From Flavilitoribacter nigricans DSM 23189 = NBRC 102662 (lineage in GTDB: Bacteria; Bacteroidota; Bacteroidia; Chitinophagales; Saprospiraceae), in the NCBI RefSeq assembly GCF_002646595.1, contig NZ_PDUD01000013.1, positions 1 through 64,000 of the forward strand: DNA of 64,000 nt, written 5' to 3'. The notes under the pieces were generated by a model that was not told the DNA's origin, did no database searches, and saw only the letters and a list, made by a program, of their open reading frames with translations. Below are positions 52,340-62,497 of the stretch, one piece after another; position 1 is the first letter of the stretch, and every line of letters starts with the position of its first letter. The position numbers were made by a program, and so were the translations under genes.

Positions 52340-54154
52340 CTATTGTTTTAGGATGAATTCAATGTCGGCCGTACCGAGGCCGTTGGTGTCGATATCGAGG
52401 CTGACGCGCTTAATGACGCCGACCATAGTGCCCTGGGGGTCGTAGATGTAGCGCATGGGGTTGCGCCATTTTTTGAGTTCCAGTATATCTGCAATCGATA
52501 ATACGCAGCGGCGGCGTACGGTAGTGGCGTCGGTTGGTTCGATCCAGCCTTCCCAGTGGGATTTGAATACGCCGTTGTCTCCTTCCAGCAGGAGGGAGCT
52601 GGTGAAGGTGGCGTCTCCGTTGGAGTCGAGGTCTGTGGTAGATCCCTGTACATAGTTGTTGCCGTCGGTGTCTTCCTGCAGGCCGCGGTCGAAGGCGATC
52701 CGGATGTCGGTATCGTTTTCGAGCCCGATGGTCTGACTGTTGCCGGGTTTGTTGGTGGCGGGTACCTGCCAGGTGTATCCATCCAGGTTGGAAAACCGGG
52801 AGCTGTACAACGGCCGGACGGGGAAGGGAATGGTATTCTCGCCGGTGCCGTAGGCGGTGATCTGGTTGTCGAACAGGTCCAGTTCTCCTTCGATCTTAGC
52901 GTATTCCAGCCGATAGCCTTCGTATTCTGGAATGTCGAAACCGTAGCCTTTTTCGGTGCGTCCGGTCCAGTCGATCGGGGGCTGCCGGAGGGGGGCTACC
53001 CGGCTCCGGATCTGTAGTTCGTTATTGTCAATTTCGAAATAATAATTCAGGAATTTGAGCAGATCGAAGAGATCGGTACCCGTCCAGTCTGGGATGTAGT
53101 CTTTCAGTACGATGCTTTGCAGGTGCTGATTGAAGTAGTTGAGGGTGGGGCCGAAGTCTCCTTCCAGCAGGTCATCCAGGGACTTATTGGTATAGTATAC
53201 GAGCTGCTGGATCCAGTCGGATTCGTAGAGTGGGCCGGCGGCTTCGTACCCGAGTTGATTGATGATCAATTCGAGTAAATGCCGGAAGCGTATGAAAGGT
53301 ACGTAGGAATGGTTCCAGTCTTTTTCGGTAGTGGCCACATTGTCGATATCGGTCCCATCCAGCCAATAGTTGAGGTATTGGTTGACGCTGATCACCGTCT
53401 GCCGTTCGTGGAAGTAGAAAGCGTAAATGGTTGGGAAGGTGATATCCTCCCGGGGAGTGGTGGCCAGGCTATTTACAAAATTCTGCAAATTGACCACATT
53501 GCCTTCGTATACCGTGATCCCGGATACATAGGTGACGTTGAGCCATTCGGATACCCGGTAGTTCGCGTCCGGGTATTGGTTGGTTAATAGCTCAATGTGG
53601 TCGGTGCTGAATGGCGCGGCCAGACCGATGTACACGGCGTTGATCTGGCTGATGAGCGCCAGCTGGCCATCGGCCTGGGTGGCACCTGGTGCGTCGTAGA
53701 AAAAAGTATTGTCGTCGATCTTGATGGTCCAGCTGGTGGTGTTCTCCAGGTAGTATCGGATCACCCCGGCATTGGCCGTATCCGGCACGCTGACGGTCCC
53801 CAATAGATCGTGTAAACGAATGTTGGCCAGCTCGTCGATAAGATCCCGGGCAGTGTTCTTCAGTACGATCTCTATACTGTCACCGGATCCACCGGTGATC
53901 TGTACTACACCGGTCTCGATCGGTACGCCGGCGATGTACAGGATGCCGGTGTATTTGCGTTGCTTGGCTCGGATGTCGAGGCGGTTGGCGTAGCCGAATA
54001 TCCCGAGGTTGCGGGGGGTGGCTGGGATGCGGAAGGGGAAGGAGTAACCACGGGGGAGACCGTCCGCATCGAAGATGGGATTGTCGAGGGTGTACCTTAC
54101 CCGGGTGCGGGGGGTGAGGTCTATGGAGAGGTTGTTGATGCGGAGGTCGAACAT
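52340..54154 (-). CDS. phage tail structural protein (baseplate/distal-tail-like)
   Basis: 604 aa from the ATG at 54154 (MFDLRINNLSIDLTPRTRVR), which is one base after the tail-fibre stop; the open frame to 54208 is a shadow. The beta-rich N-terminus with DGLPRGYSFPFRIPATPRN and TGILYIAGVPIETGVVQITGG resembles N-terminal domains of tail baseplate proteins of Bacteroidota phages. The C-terminal part ends LDIDTNGLGTADIEFIL. The family is not named from sequence alone. Confidence 0.55.
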   Translation of the reverse strand: MFDLRINNLSIDLTPRTRVRYTLDNPIFDADGLPRGYSFPFRIPATPRNLGIFGYANRLDIRAKQRKYTGILYIAGVPIETGVVQITGGSGDSIEIVLKNTARDLIDELANIRLHDLLGTVSVPDTANAGVIRYYLENTTSWTIKIDDNTFFYDAPGATQADGQLALISQINAVYIGLAAPFSTDHIELLTNQYPDANYRVSEWLNVTYVSGITVYEGNVVNLQNFVNSLATTPREDITFPTIYAFYFHERQTVISVNQYLNYWLDGTDIDNVATTEKDWNHSYVPFIRFRHLLELIINQLGYEAAGPLYESDWIQQLVYYTNKSLDDLLEGDFGPTLNYFNQHLQSIVLKDYIPDWTGTDLFDLLKFLNYYFEIDNNELQIRSRVAPLRQPPIDWTGRTEKGYGFDIPEYEGYRLEYAKIEGELDLFDNQITAYGTGENTIPFPVRPLYSSRFSNLDGYTWQVPATNKPGNSQTIGLENDTDIRIAFDRGLQEDTDGNNYVQGSTTDLDSNGDATFTSSLLLEGDNGVFKSHWEGWIEPTDATTVRRRCVLSIADILELKKWRNPMRYIYDPQGTMVGVIKRVSLDIDTNGLGTADIEFILKQ

Positions 54155-54155
54155 G

Positions 54156-57100
54156 TTAGTACATTTGGTACCACGTCGAACCCGACTTGATAAATGTGGA
54201 AAAGCCAATCCCTGTAAAGCTCACCGATGTTGATCCGGATGTTGATCCGGTTTCTACGAAGTTGCCGGGGTCATTGTCATCGTCCCGGTCTATCGTTAAT
54301 CCTGTGGAAAAGTTGCCGTATTTGATGTAGATTTTTGCGCCGCCAGATAACGCAGAACCGTCCAGGTAAATGGTTGCCGGGTCAGCAAATATATCTTGCA
54401 TGAAAATAAATGTTTCCCTGTTCGTAAGCGTTACCGTATCCCCGTTTGATGGAGCCGCAATTGCAAGGGCGTGACTCCCTGTCAGTTGCCCGTAGGTGGC
54501 CGCGTCGGTGGATGCCGTTCCGGGGGATAGGTTGATGATCTTTTCGTCGGAGGCGTCTATATCTGCACTGATCGTTAGGTCGGAAATGTTGTCGGGGATT
54601 AACCCGACCGTTTCGTCAATTGCGGTTTTTACGTTTGTGGCGGCGAGGCCGGAGGTGGTGTTGTCGTAGGTAATATTACTACCCGCTAAAGGTGTACCGT
54701 TAATACGATATGCACTCCCAGATGTGATGTTAACATCACCGCCTACGTGTAGTTGATAACTACCTGTGGTGATCCCCACGTTGTTTCCGATCCTAGTTTG
54801 TCCGGTAGGTCCTACGGCAAAATGGTAACCCGAGAAGTTCCGAATCCCGAAAAGAGGCTGGTTTATAATATTCGATTGAGTCCCGTTTAATGGATCAGCC
54901 GTGCTACTTGTCCGGAAACCGTAGAACTGGAACGCCGGTTCCGTACCAACCGCGTCCCCGCTTGATGTAGTTGCCGCGTTAAACCCAATCCGGCTTCGGC
55001 CCGCCGTTTCTGTAAATCCGGCGAAATTAGGTATAAACTGTCCGTTGGCGCTCGTAGCGTTTCCTATAATGAATTTTGATGTTAAGCCGTTCATTTGAAG
55101 GGATACTAATTCCTCCCTAGCCAGTGAGGCATCCGCAAAAGCCCCCGTAATTAAATTTGAAGTTGCGGCGGTTCCAATCCCTATGTTACTGGTTGATGCG
55201 GCGGCGCTGGTGAGGCGCCCGTCTGCGTCAACCGTGATATTAGCCCGATTATAGGTGCCAGCAGTTACCGCTGTACTAGCGATCTCAGAGGGCCCCACCA
55301 CGCCGTCGTCAATACTCCAGGCCCCACCAGAAACAGTAATGTCTCCGTAATCGTTATCCTGTACCGCCGCCGTGTTTTCAGTAGAGAAATATTTATTTTG
55401 TATGTAGCTATACACGGCCGCCCTGTCGGTGGAGCTGGTATCATTAAGGATGATCACCTCGGCTATGTATCCAGCTAATACTTGGCCGGATGCGTATCGG
55501 CCTAAGTAAATAGTTGCGTTATCATCGTCAATGGTTCCGGAATAGGCGGTATCATCCACGTTTACGCCATCAACATCTAGGCTAATAGTTGAACCGTCGT
55601 AATAACCGCCCAGGTACGTCCATTGATTTTCGGTAAGCCCGGTGGGCGCTGCCGCTTCCTGGCTGGTGCTAATGACAAATTTTGGCAGGTTACCGCTCCC
55701 GGAAGATGTATACAATAAGGTGAATTCATCACCAGTACCGCCGGTCAATCGGCCAACCACACCGCCACCGGTGGACAGGTCGGTGGCCATCATTACTGCG
55801 AAAACCTGTATTTCGTTGTCCGGGAAATCCAAATCCGGTACAGAAAAGAAATCATTAACACCGTCGAAATAAACTGCAGGTTGCCCATTTATTTTCTCGG
55901 CCCTCAAAACCGGTCTTGCCGTGCTGGTCGCCGTCGCATTATTCCCGTTCCCGGATTTATCCGGCCAGGTACTAATAAAATCCCCCGGGGTTACATTAAT
56001 ATCTCCAGCGTCAAACCACGCGGATACAGTGCTTAGGGTATCCAGGAAAACGGAATCCTGGACCGGATTCAGAGGTATCTTTGCCCAGTTCCCGGATGGA
56101 GTGTGCACATAAAAGTTTGCGTTATCATTGGCAACTGCACCCGGCACCCCGACCTGGCTTTTTGCACTCGGTATGGTAGCTTTTGAAAAATCGTTTACAG
56201 CGTATTTGAAAGATGTATTTGAATAACTCCCATCTGGAACTACAATGCTCCCTATAAAACTGGTATTGCGTATCAATGAAGTATTGCTGGAATTACTGCC
56301 TATTACCAAGGAGTCCCCATAAATTTGACTGTTCGTAATGTTGTAAACTACATTATTGCCGCGCAGTAAAAAATCGTCAGTGGTGTTACCAATATCTCCA
56401 AATTGGCAGTTGTCAAATGAAAATTCTCCGGTGATCGCTGTGCCACCGCTCAATCCTGAAATACTTAACTCCCCAAATATCTTATCTCCGTAAAAATGAA
56501 AATCGCTGATTGCAATTCCGGTGATATGCCCAAATTTAACGGGACCGCCGATGAAAGTGTTATTTTTAAAGAAGATATTTTTTAGAGTGGGGGATCCGCC
56601 GTATCGGTAATAAGTTACTGCATTTGCGCCGCTTGCCTGACTTACATCAATGTAGTTACTTTCAATTAAAATACTATCCGTGACGTGTTCGGCCAAGAAC
56701 CCAGACGGGGTATATGTGTCGCTGTAATCAAACTTGAAATTTATACCCCCGGATTGGGTTGTAAATGTTATGTTGTTGCCGTCAGCTAAATATATTTTGT
56801 TACCCCTAACGATTGAGTTTGTGGTGTTATTTGAAAGCAAAATCCCCGAGCGGTCGTTATATAAGGGATCAGCATCTCCACCAACGTGTACGTAGTTGCC
56901 CTCGACAATTACATTTTTCGGGAAGTGGATTAATTGGATGCCCGAGGTGGCATTATATATCCGGTTATTCCTGATCTCCCCGCCGTCAACTTCCTGCATT
57001 TCTAGGAACTTATTAGAGCAAGTATCTGCAAAACAATCCAGGATTTTAAAATTGGTATGATAACCTAAAACTGTACTATCCGGCGGTATGTTACCCTGGC

Positions 57101-60100
57101 TCCTTGCGCCTAGCGAAACGCCACGCAGACAGTTATAAAACCCGATCCGTTGGATAGTTATATTGTGGCCGGAATCCGTTGGCCCATCGCTGTCGAATCC
57201 AAGTAAATTAATTCCTACCCCAAGGTTTTGGTTACTTAGTTCAGTATTATACAAGTGGACCGAAAAGTCCTCACAAGTAATGTTCTCACCCGCGTCCTCG
57301 AAATAGGTAGTTCCTAAGTGGAAGATACTGAAGAACGACCTTGAACCCCCGCCCGCGGGGTCTAAATAGGTTGTCAGGTCGGCGGTAGTAGGGCTGGACC
57401 AAATATGTGTGTTTCCCATCCCGGAACCCCTAACAACTACGTTATCCGGTACTAGGCAGGGAGTTAAAATATGGTAGTTGCCAGTATTCATCTGAAACAC
57501 CCCACCGCCAATATTTTGCAATACATTCAAAGTGTATTGAAATGCCGGGTAGTCGTTATAAGTTGATACCAACGTCGTAAAGTTGGTACTATCCACGGTA
57601 GCCCCAAACCATTCGGGGTACCAGATACGAGTGATAGGCTCGCCCGATATAGTGCCGCCTCCTGTGCCATCAAAAACCTGTTTCAAGGGCGCGGAAATAC
57701 TCCCAAATACAAAAAGCGTGTCGTTGTCCAGGTCGATAGTTCCGGCGTCAGTAAAAACGAGTTCGACACCGGCCGGGATCACCAGGTTTGCGGACATTAC
57801 CTGAGCATCATCCACTATAATTGTTTTCTTGGTAGTGCTTACAGCCGCAATAGTTGCAGCCAAACTGCCATAGTGCGAAGTTTGGAGGCCCGGGAGTTTC
57901 TGTATGTAAGTTGCATCCAGCCTATTTACACCCGAAAGCGTTTCAAGAGAGTCCCTCATTTCTTCCGCCGTCTGATCAGCGGTTGCGCCGGCCTCGATAC
58001 CTCCCAGATTTGCCCGGGCCGCGGCCGCGTCGTCAACGTCGGAAAGGTTGTTCGTTGCCAATAGCGCCCCGGGTACTGATACGGAGGTCGAGGATTGCCC
58101 TATATCTTCAACAAACCGGGCCTGGGCCGTGTTGGACAAGTCTGTGGCCCCCTCCTGGACAATGATCCACCCGATACGTGTTCCGTTGGCGTTGGCGGCG
58201 GCCAGGACAAATGATCGCGTATTGATTGCGGCCTGAGCGTCGTCCAAACTACTATATTGTGCCTGACCGTACTGGAGTGTCGTGTTGCCCGATGTAAAAA
58301 CGTACACCGTATGGATCACAAAGTTATTGTTCGTGATGTTAGTGAGTGTGCCGCCATTATCATATTGGTCCACAGGGACATCTACAATGCCGGAGGCTAC
58401 GATCCCATCCTGCTTTAATAGGAAAAAGGTTACCGAGTCTAATGCCGGTAAAGAGTTATTGTTGGGATCTAAGGGATCGTTTGAAAAGTTGGCACCGAGT
58501 TCAAAAGTAGATCCCGCCGACCGGTTGAAAGTTAAGTTTGCGTTACCACCCATAACTAACCCCTTTTTCACTAAGGGAACATACTCTACGAGATCCCGAA
58601 CAAGGTTGACATACTGCCCGGATGGGTTTTTCTCCTCCTCCAGGGCCAGGAAGTTTGAACCATTCGACGCGAGGCGGGCCAGGAAGAGTTTCTCCCGGAA
58701 CTCCTTTCCAGATGGTTCGGTAGTTTGCTGTCCTATTGCGCCGGTACTATCAATGTAAACATAGGTACTTTGGGAGGCAATGTTTGCCGCCGCAATGGCT
58801 GACCCACCCGCGTAATTAATATTATAATATCCGGTTGAGGTCTTTATTTGCCCAACTGTGGCGGCTACATCAAAGGCGGTATTGTCGCCGGAGTTGATTG
58901 TCACCGCGCCCCCGGAAAACAACTCAGTACCCAGGGCTTTTACCAGGGCCGAGTCTATGCTGGCCAGGTTATTCTGGACGTTTGTTCCCTTGATTACATC
59001 GAAATTATTCGTTGATGTGGTCTCGCTTGCCGTACTCGAACCACCGCCGCCTGGGTCAAGTTGCTTCCATGTGCCGCTGGTAGGGTTGTAGTACCAATGC
59101 TGATCCACATCCACCACATAAGTAATGATCACCTTTTCAGGATAATCCACATTAGCAGTATCCGCTAAACTAGCCAGCCGCATATCAACATCAATAGGAT
59201 TATTACTTTTCAAGTTCAGAGGTGCATTAATCACAATACCCTGACCAAACAGTAAGGCAGCAAAAAACATAAAACAAGCAGTCAGCAAACTCTTTTTCAT
59301 CGCTCGTATTCGTTTTCTCCGAAAGAAGATCAATAAGAAAAATATAGTCTGATTGAAAGTATACTCACTGCCATCAGTTTCAGTACTGCCTGTATTAAGG
59401 TAGTACACCACGTAGTTTACAGAAGTGTAATTATTCGTCAGCCCCGTACTGGTGACGGTAGCCGTGGTTCGCGTAAAAGCTTCCGTAGCATCCAGGTTGT
59501 TCGGATCTTTGATGGATGATAGGTTAGTGTCCGACCAGGAGGCAGGAAACGCATAGTAGATCAACCCTGTACCGGTAAATGTCAGCGCTTTGTTTCCTTC
59601 AGTTGTAATCAACTTAGTCAGCGTACTATAAATTGCCCCTTTTACAGTCGTTGTATCCGTGCTTGCCATCCCGTAAAAAACCGGATACACGCCCGATAAT
59701 GACCGGGTGGTACTCGAAATAGATCCCGACTCCGTTCCCGAATAATCTTGCGTAGCCTGAAAGGAATACGCCAACTGATTATAGTCACCAGATCCGGCTT
59801 GGGTGGGCGTGAAACTGATGGTCACCGTATCACCGGCCACGGCTCCGAAACTACTCACTGTGTTACTGGCTGGATTGGTACGGGTTAGTGTACCGTTGGA
59901 AAGTGTCGTACTGGCCGGGTTACTGGTTATGACTCGTAGATCAATGCTATTCGAAGTACCTACTTCGTACACGGTCGCTGATGGGGCTAATGTCAATGCC
60001 ATCGTAGGCGGTGCAAAGCTCCACCATTCTAACCACTCTCCTGGAGTGGTGGCACTTATGGTGTCGCCCACCTCTGGTATTCGAAGCACGATATTGGTTG

Positions 60101-60461
60101 GTCCAACTGACTCTGCACTACCACCTGTCCCTATTTCTGCCCAGGCTACCCCTGTCCATCGGTACAACTTTCCATCATCCGTGTCCAAATACAATTTTGG
60201 ACCCGTTCCAGGAGATCCGGAAGGAGTGCCGGATGTTTGTGTAATATTAATCTGCCGCACCCAGGCGGATCCGGATCGATCCCACATGTAGATCTCTCGG
60301 TTGGCTACATCGTAGGCAAACTCAGTGCCGTAGTCAATATCGGTAGGCGCGATCGTCGGCGGGCCGTTCGTATATCTAATGCCTGTGCCTTTGATCTGAT
60401 CCTGCGCAAGGAGCTGCACAGAGGAAATAAGCAGTAATAAGAATAGTAACTTTTTCATCAC
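54156..60461 (-). CDS. fused tail-fibre ORF, two genes in one frame
   Basis: 2101 aa as read. Part 1 (1-387): Sec signal MMKKLLFLLLLISSVQLLAQ, a beta-rich stalk (GPKLYLDTDDGKLYRWTGVA) and a domain with RSLSGVYPVFYGMASTDTT and YTFNQTIF, as in Bacteroidota phage tail fibres. Part 2 (388-2101) begins with a second signal, MKKSLLTACFMFFAALLFG. It carries a coiled or trimer-type region, a pectate-lyase-like beta-helix (about 880-1360), a LamG-like domain (about 1430-1640, WPDKSGNGNNATAT, YLGRYASGQVLAGYIAEV) and a final repeat-rich tail. Internal signal peptides make two proteins likely. It overlaps the gene upstream by ATGA. Confidence 0.75.
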   Translation of the reverse strand: MMKKLLFLLLLISSVQLLAQDQIKGTGIRYTNGPPTIAPTDIDYGTEFAYDVANREIYMWDRSGSAWVRQINITQTSGTPSGSPGTGPKLYLDTDDGKLYRWTGVAWAEIGTGGSAESVGPTNIVLRIPEVGDTISATTPGEWLEWWSFAPPTMALTLAPSATVYEVGTSNSIDLRVITSNPASTTLSNGTLTRTNPASNTVSSFGAVAGDTVTISFTPTQAGSGDYNQLAYSFQATQDYSGTESGSISSTTRSLSGVYPVFYGMASTDTTTVKGAIYSTLTKLITTEGNKALTFTGTGLIYYAFPASWSDTNLSSIKDPNNLDATEAFTRTTATVTSTGLTNNYTSVNYVVYYLNTGSTETDGSEYTFNQTIFFLLIFFRRKRIRAMKKSLLTACFMFFAALLFGQGIVINAPLNLKSNNPIDVDMRLASLADTANVDYPEKVIITYVVDVDQHWYYNPTSGTWKQLDPGGGGSSTASETTSTNNFDVIKGTNVQNNLASIDSALVKALGTELFSGGAVTINSGDNTAFDVAATVGQIKTSTGYYNINYAGGSAIAAANIASQSTYVYIDSTGAIGQQTTEPSGKEFREKLFLARLASNGSNFLALEEEKNPSGQYVNLVRDLVEYVPLVKKGLVMGGNANLTFNRSAGSTFELGANFSNDPLDPNNNSLPALDSVTFFLLKQDGIVASGIVDVPVDQYDNGGTLTNITNNNFVIHTVYVFTSGNTTLQYGQAQYSSLDDAQAAINTRSFVLAAANANGTRIGWIIVQEGATDLSNTAQARFVEDIGQSSTSVSVPGALLATNNLSDVDDAAAARANLGGIEAGATADQTAEEMRDSLETLSGVNRLDATYIQKLPGLQTSHYGSLAATIAAVSTTKKTIIVDDAQVMSANLVIPAGVELVFTDAGTIDLDNDTLFVFGSISAPLKQVFDGTGGGTISGEPITRIWYPEWFGATVDSTNFTTLVSTYNDYPAFQYTLNVLQNIGGGVFQMNTGNYHILTPCLVPDNVVVRGSGMGNTHIWSSPTTADLTTYLDPAGGGSRSFFSIFHLGTTYFEDAGENITCEDFSVHLYNTELSNQNLGVGINLLGFDSDGPTDSGHNITIQRIGFYNCLRGVSLGARSQGNIPPDSTVLGYHTNFKILDCFADTCSNKFLEMQEVDGGEIRNNRIYNATSGIQLIHFPKNVIVEGNYVHVGGDADPLYNDRSGILLSNNTTNSIVRGNKIYLADGNNITFTTQSGGINFKFDYSDTYTPSGFLAEHVTDSILIESNYIDVSQASGANAVTYYRYGGSPTLKNIFFKNNTFIGGPVKFGHITGIAISDFHFYGDKIFGELSISGLSGGTAITGEFSFDNCQFGDIGNTTDDFLLRGNNVVYNITNSQIYGDSLVIGSNSSNTSLIRNTSFIGSIVVPDGSYSNTSFKYAVNDFSKATIPSAKSQVGVPGAVANDNANFYVHTPSGNWAKIPLNPVQDSVFLDTLSTVSAWFDAGDINVTPGDFISTWPDKSGNGNNATATSTARPVLRAEKINGQPAVYFDGVNDFFSVPDLDFPDNEIQVFAVMMATDLSTGGGVVGRLTGGTGDEFTLLYTSSGSGNLPKFVISTSQEAAAPTGLTENQWTYLGGYYDGSTISLDVDGVNVDDTAYSGTIDDDNATIYLGRYASGQVLAGYIAEVIILNDTSSTDRAAVYSYIQNKYFSTENTAAVQDNDYGDITVSGGAWSIDDGVVGPSEIASTAVTAGTYNRANITVDADGRLTSAAASTSNIGIGTAATSNLITGAFADASLAREELVSLQMNGLTSKFIIGNATSANGQFIPNFAGFTETAGRSRIGFNAATTSSGDAVGTEPAFQFYGFRTSSTADPLNGTQSNIINQPLFGIRNFSGYHFAVGPTGQTRIGNNVGITTGSYQLHVGGDVNITSGSAYRINGTPLAGSNITYDNTTSGLAATNVKTAIDETVGLIPDNISDLTISADIDASDEKIINLSPGTASTDAATYGQLTGSHALAIAAPSNGDTVTLTNRETFIFMQDIFADPATIYLDGSALSGGAKIYIKYGNFSTGLTIDRDDDNDPGNFVETGSTSGSTSVSFTGIGFSTFIKSGSTWYQMY
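59298..59341 (-). other. junction of the two tail-fibre genes: internal start and T-run frameshift site
   Basis: ATG of the second signal peptide at 59300-59298. Just upstream on the minus strand is ATATTTTTCTTATTGA, with a T5 run. If one T is dropped, the frame reads IFSY and then stops at TGA (59332-59330), 29 nt before that ATG, giving a natural C-terminus for part 1. In the present frame translation runs straight through. Confidence 0.65.
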
Positions 60462-62497
60462 GTGATTCTGGTTTTGACAAAGCCTTCATCTCCGAGTTCG
60501 TATAGATTCGGATAAGCAAGGGCATATTTTTCACCGATGGCTACTCCGGCCAGGCCGGCGGCAGCGTCATCGAAATAGGAAGTGGCTGGGCTTTTTCTTT
60601 TCACCATACCTTGTGGGTAGCCGAAGCTATTGCCGGATGAAATCGGGTAGCAACTGTCTGCGTCGACTATAGCTGCAGCAGCGTCATTAGCGTAGGATAT
60701 AGCTGGGGCGTATTGAAAATGCAGGCCTTCAGGAAGTCCGAAATCATTCGGGAAGTCCAGGTCGAAGTATTCTCCGGCAGTGATGCCGTCAGCGATCGCA
60801 GCCGCAAAGCTTGCGTAGGTGCCGGACAGCGTATAATCACAGGTGAATACAGCGGCTGCCGGTTCGGGTATTTCTACATACCCGCCAGGGCGCTCGCGCC
60901 GACGGTAGATCTTATCACTTAATTGGCGGATGGCTACGAACTGTACACCATTCAGAAATTCATTGGTATTGGATACCTGGTAGCGGTTCCCTTGAATGTG
61001 AAGGGGGATATAGGTCGTGTTTTCTACCTCGAAGGCCCGGTTGTAGATGAGCAGTTCTTGCAAGGCATCTACTTCGTTGCGGCCAATGTATCCAGTACGG
61101 AAGGTGTGGGCGTTGCTGTATTCTTCCTTGTATTGACTGATCTCGGGAGAAAGCTCGGTATAATCTTTTGGTAAAACGTGGGTCCGTTCTTCTCGCTGTA
61201 CGTTTAGTTGATTGTTGCTGATGCCGGTGCAGCGGAGTACTTCTGGCAGGCAGAACCCGTTCTCATAGAGAATGTACCGGACTTCTTGCTGGGGTAATCG
61301 ATCAATGTAGAAAATTCGAACTTCACTCAATGGGGTAATGGTTCCGGAACTATTATAATCGTTCCGATCAATCACCTGTACGGAATATTTCTTGATCGTA
61401 TCTCCAATGACTAACTGGGTGGGGCCAACGGGGATATTGGCGACTTCCCACATATCGACAACTGGATCTACCAGGGTGTGCTTGTAACTGATCGTTGGCG
61501 TGTCGCTCAAGGCCGTCCAGACCTTTAGCTCGATGGCAATGCTTTTGGAGCTTACGTTGAAGTTGAACCAGTTGATCCATTCCGGTTGATCCGGAGCAAC
61601 TGATTTTCCGGATGGGTACCAGGTGAGCAGGCTATTGATGGCGCTACGGGTGCCCAAGAAGTTTGTGGTAGCAAATAGATCCTGGGTGATGCCGCCGGCC
61701 ATGGCTTTTTTGGTTACGCTCACCGTCCATGCTGGCGAAACATCGTCATAGTCTTCCCGGTACCGGTAGTAGTAGTTACGTAAGTTGTCCGCTATCACTA
61801 TATCTGTACCGTGTATTGAATTGAGGGGTACTTGCGGTAAACTACCTTTTACTTTCTGCCAAATAACTTCACTCAAATCCAAACAGGCAGTGCCTGTAGA
61901 ATTAAGTGGCAATTCATGCTTTGATATCCTGCTGTATTCTCCTGTTCCATATTCTTCCTCAAAAAAAACATCTACCAAAATCGAATAGTTATCCGGGGCC
62001 GTAGTAGCCAGGGCAGTATCATAGTTGGTGATGGTTAGCGCCGTTGAACTGGTCATCGTCAATACCCAGTCACTATCTACCTCTACGACTTCTACGAATA
62101 GGCTGTAATCTGGTGACGGGAAAATATCATACTGAATCGCATATACTTTGAAATGCCGGTTGACGGTAGGATGGCCGTTAATCGTTTCCGCTACGGCCCG
62201 CCAGTATCCGATCGGGGATGGCGGCTTTCCTATGGTGTCATCACTGATGAACTCGGTGGATAATGAAGGAGAATCTTTTGCGGTGAAAGTGATGTTCCCG
62301 GTAGTGCCGTCCGGCTCGGTCCAATTCAGCGTAATCGTATCATCTTCTTCTAAGCCATTGATGCTTAGTATCTTCAATTCGGAACGTACCCCTTTTGGGG
62401 TGTAGGGCTGATTGTCGTCATCCGTAGCCAGAAACTCGATCACCATCGGGTTCCGGCTCAGGGCTATTGCTCCGGGTTGTTGTACGATGCTGATCAT
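60458..62497 (-). CDS. phage tail/receptor-module protein, unknown
   Basis: 679 aa. The N-terminal part (MISIVQQPGAIALSRNPMVI, FLATDDDNQPYTPKG) is beta-rich with Ig-like spacing. The C-terminus (about 560-679) has three short units with GEYFDLDFPNDFGLPEGL, GNSFGYPQGMVK and GEKYALAYPNLYELGDEG, each next to an Ala-Ala-rich stretch such as SYANDAAAAIVDA, a repeat of about 40 residues that I cannot name. It probably holds the fibres on the tail tip. The start overlaps the 185-aa gene's stop by ATGA, and its own stop overlaps the tail-fibre start by ATGA. Confidence 0.55.
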   Translation of the reverse strand: MISIVQQPGAIALSRNPMVIEFLATDDDNQPYTPKGVRSELKILSINGLEEDDTITLNWTEPDGTTGNITFTAKDSPSLSTEFISDDTIGKPPSPIGYWRAVAETINGHPTVNRHFKVYAIQYDIFPSPDYSLFVEVVEVDSDWVLTMTSSTALTITNYDTALATTAPDNYSILVDVFFEEEYGTGEYSRISKHELPLNSTGTACLDLSEVIWQKVKGSLPQVPLNSIHGTDIVIADNLRNYYYRYREDYDDVSPAWTVSVTKKAMAGGITQDLFATTNFLGTRSAINSLLTWYPSGKSVAPDQPEWINWFNFNVSSKSIAIELKVWTALSDTPTISYKHTLVDPVVDMWEVANIPVGPTQLVIGDTIKKYSVQVIDRNDYNSSGTITPLSEVRIFYIDRLPQQEVRYILYENGFCLPEVLRCTGISNNQLNVQREERTHVLPKDYTELSPEISQYKEEYSNAHTFRTGYIGRNEVDALQELLIYNRAFEVENTTYIPLHIQGNRYQVSNTNEFLNGVQFVAIRQLSDKIYRRRERPGGYVEIPEPAAAVFTCDYTLSGTYASFAAAIADGITAGEYFDLDFPNDFGLPEGLHFQYAPAISYANDAAAAIVDADSCYPISSGNSFGYPQGMVKRKSPATSYFDDAAAGLAGVAIGEKYALAYPNLYELGDEGFVKTRIT

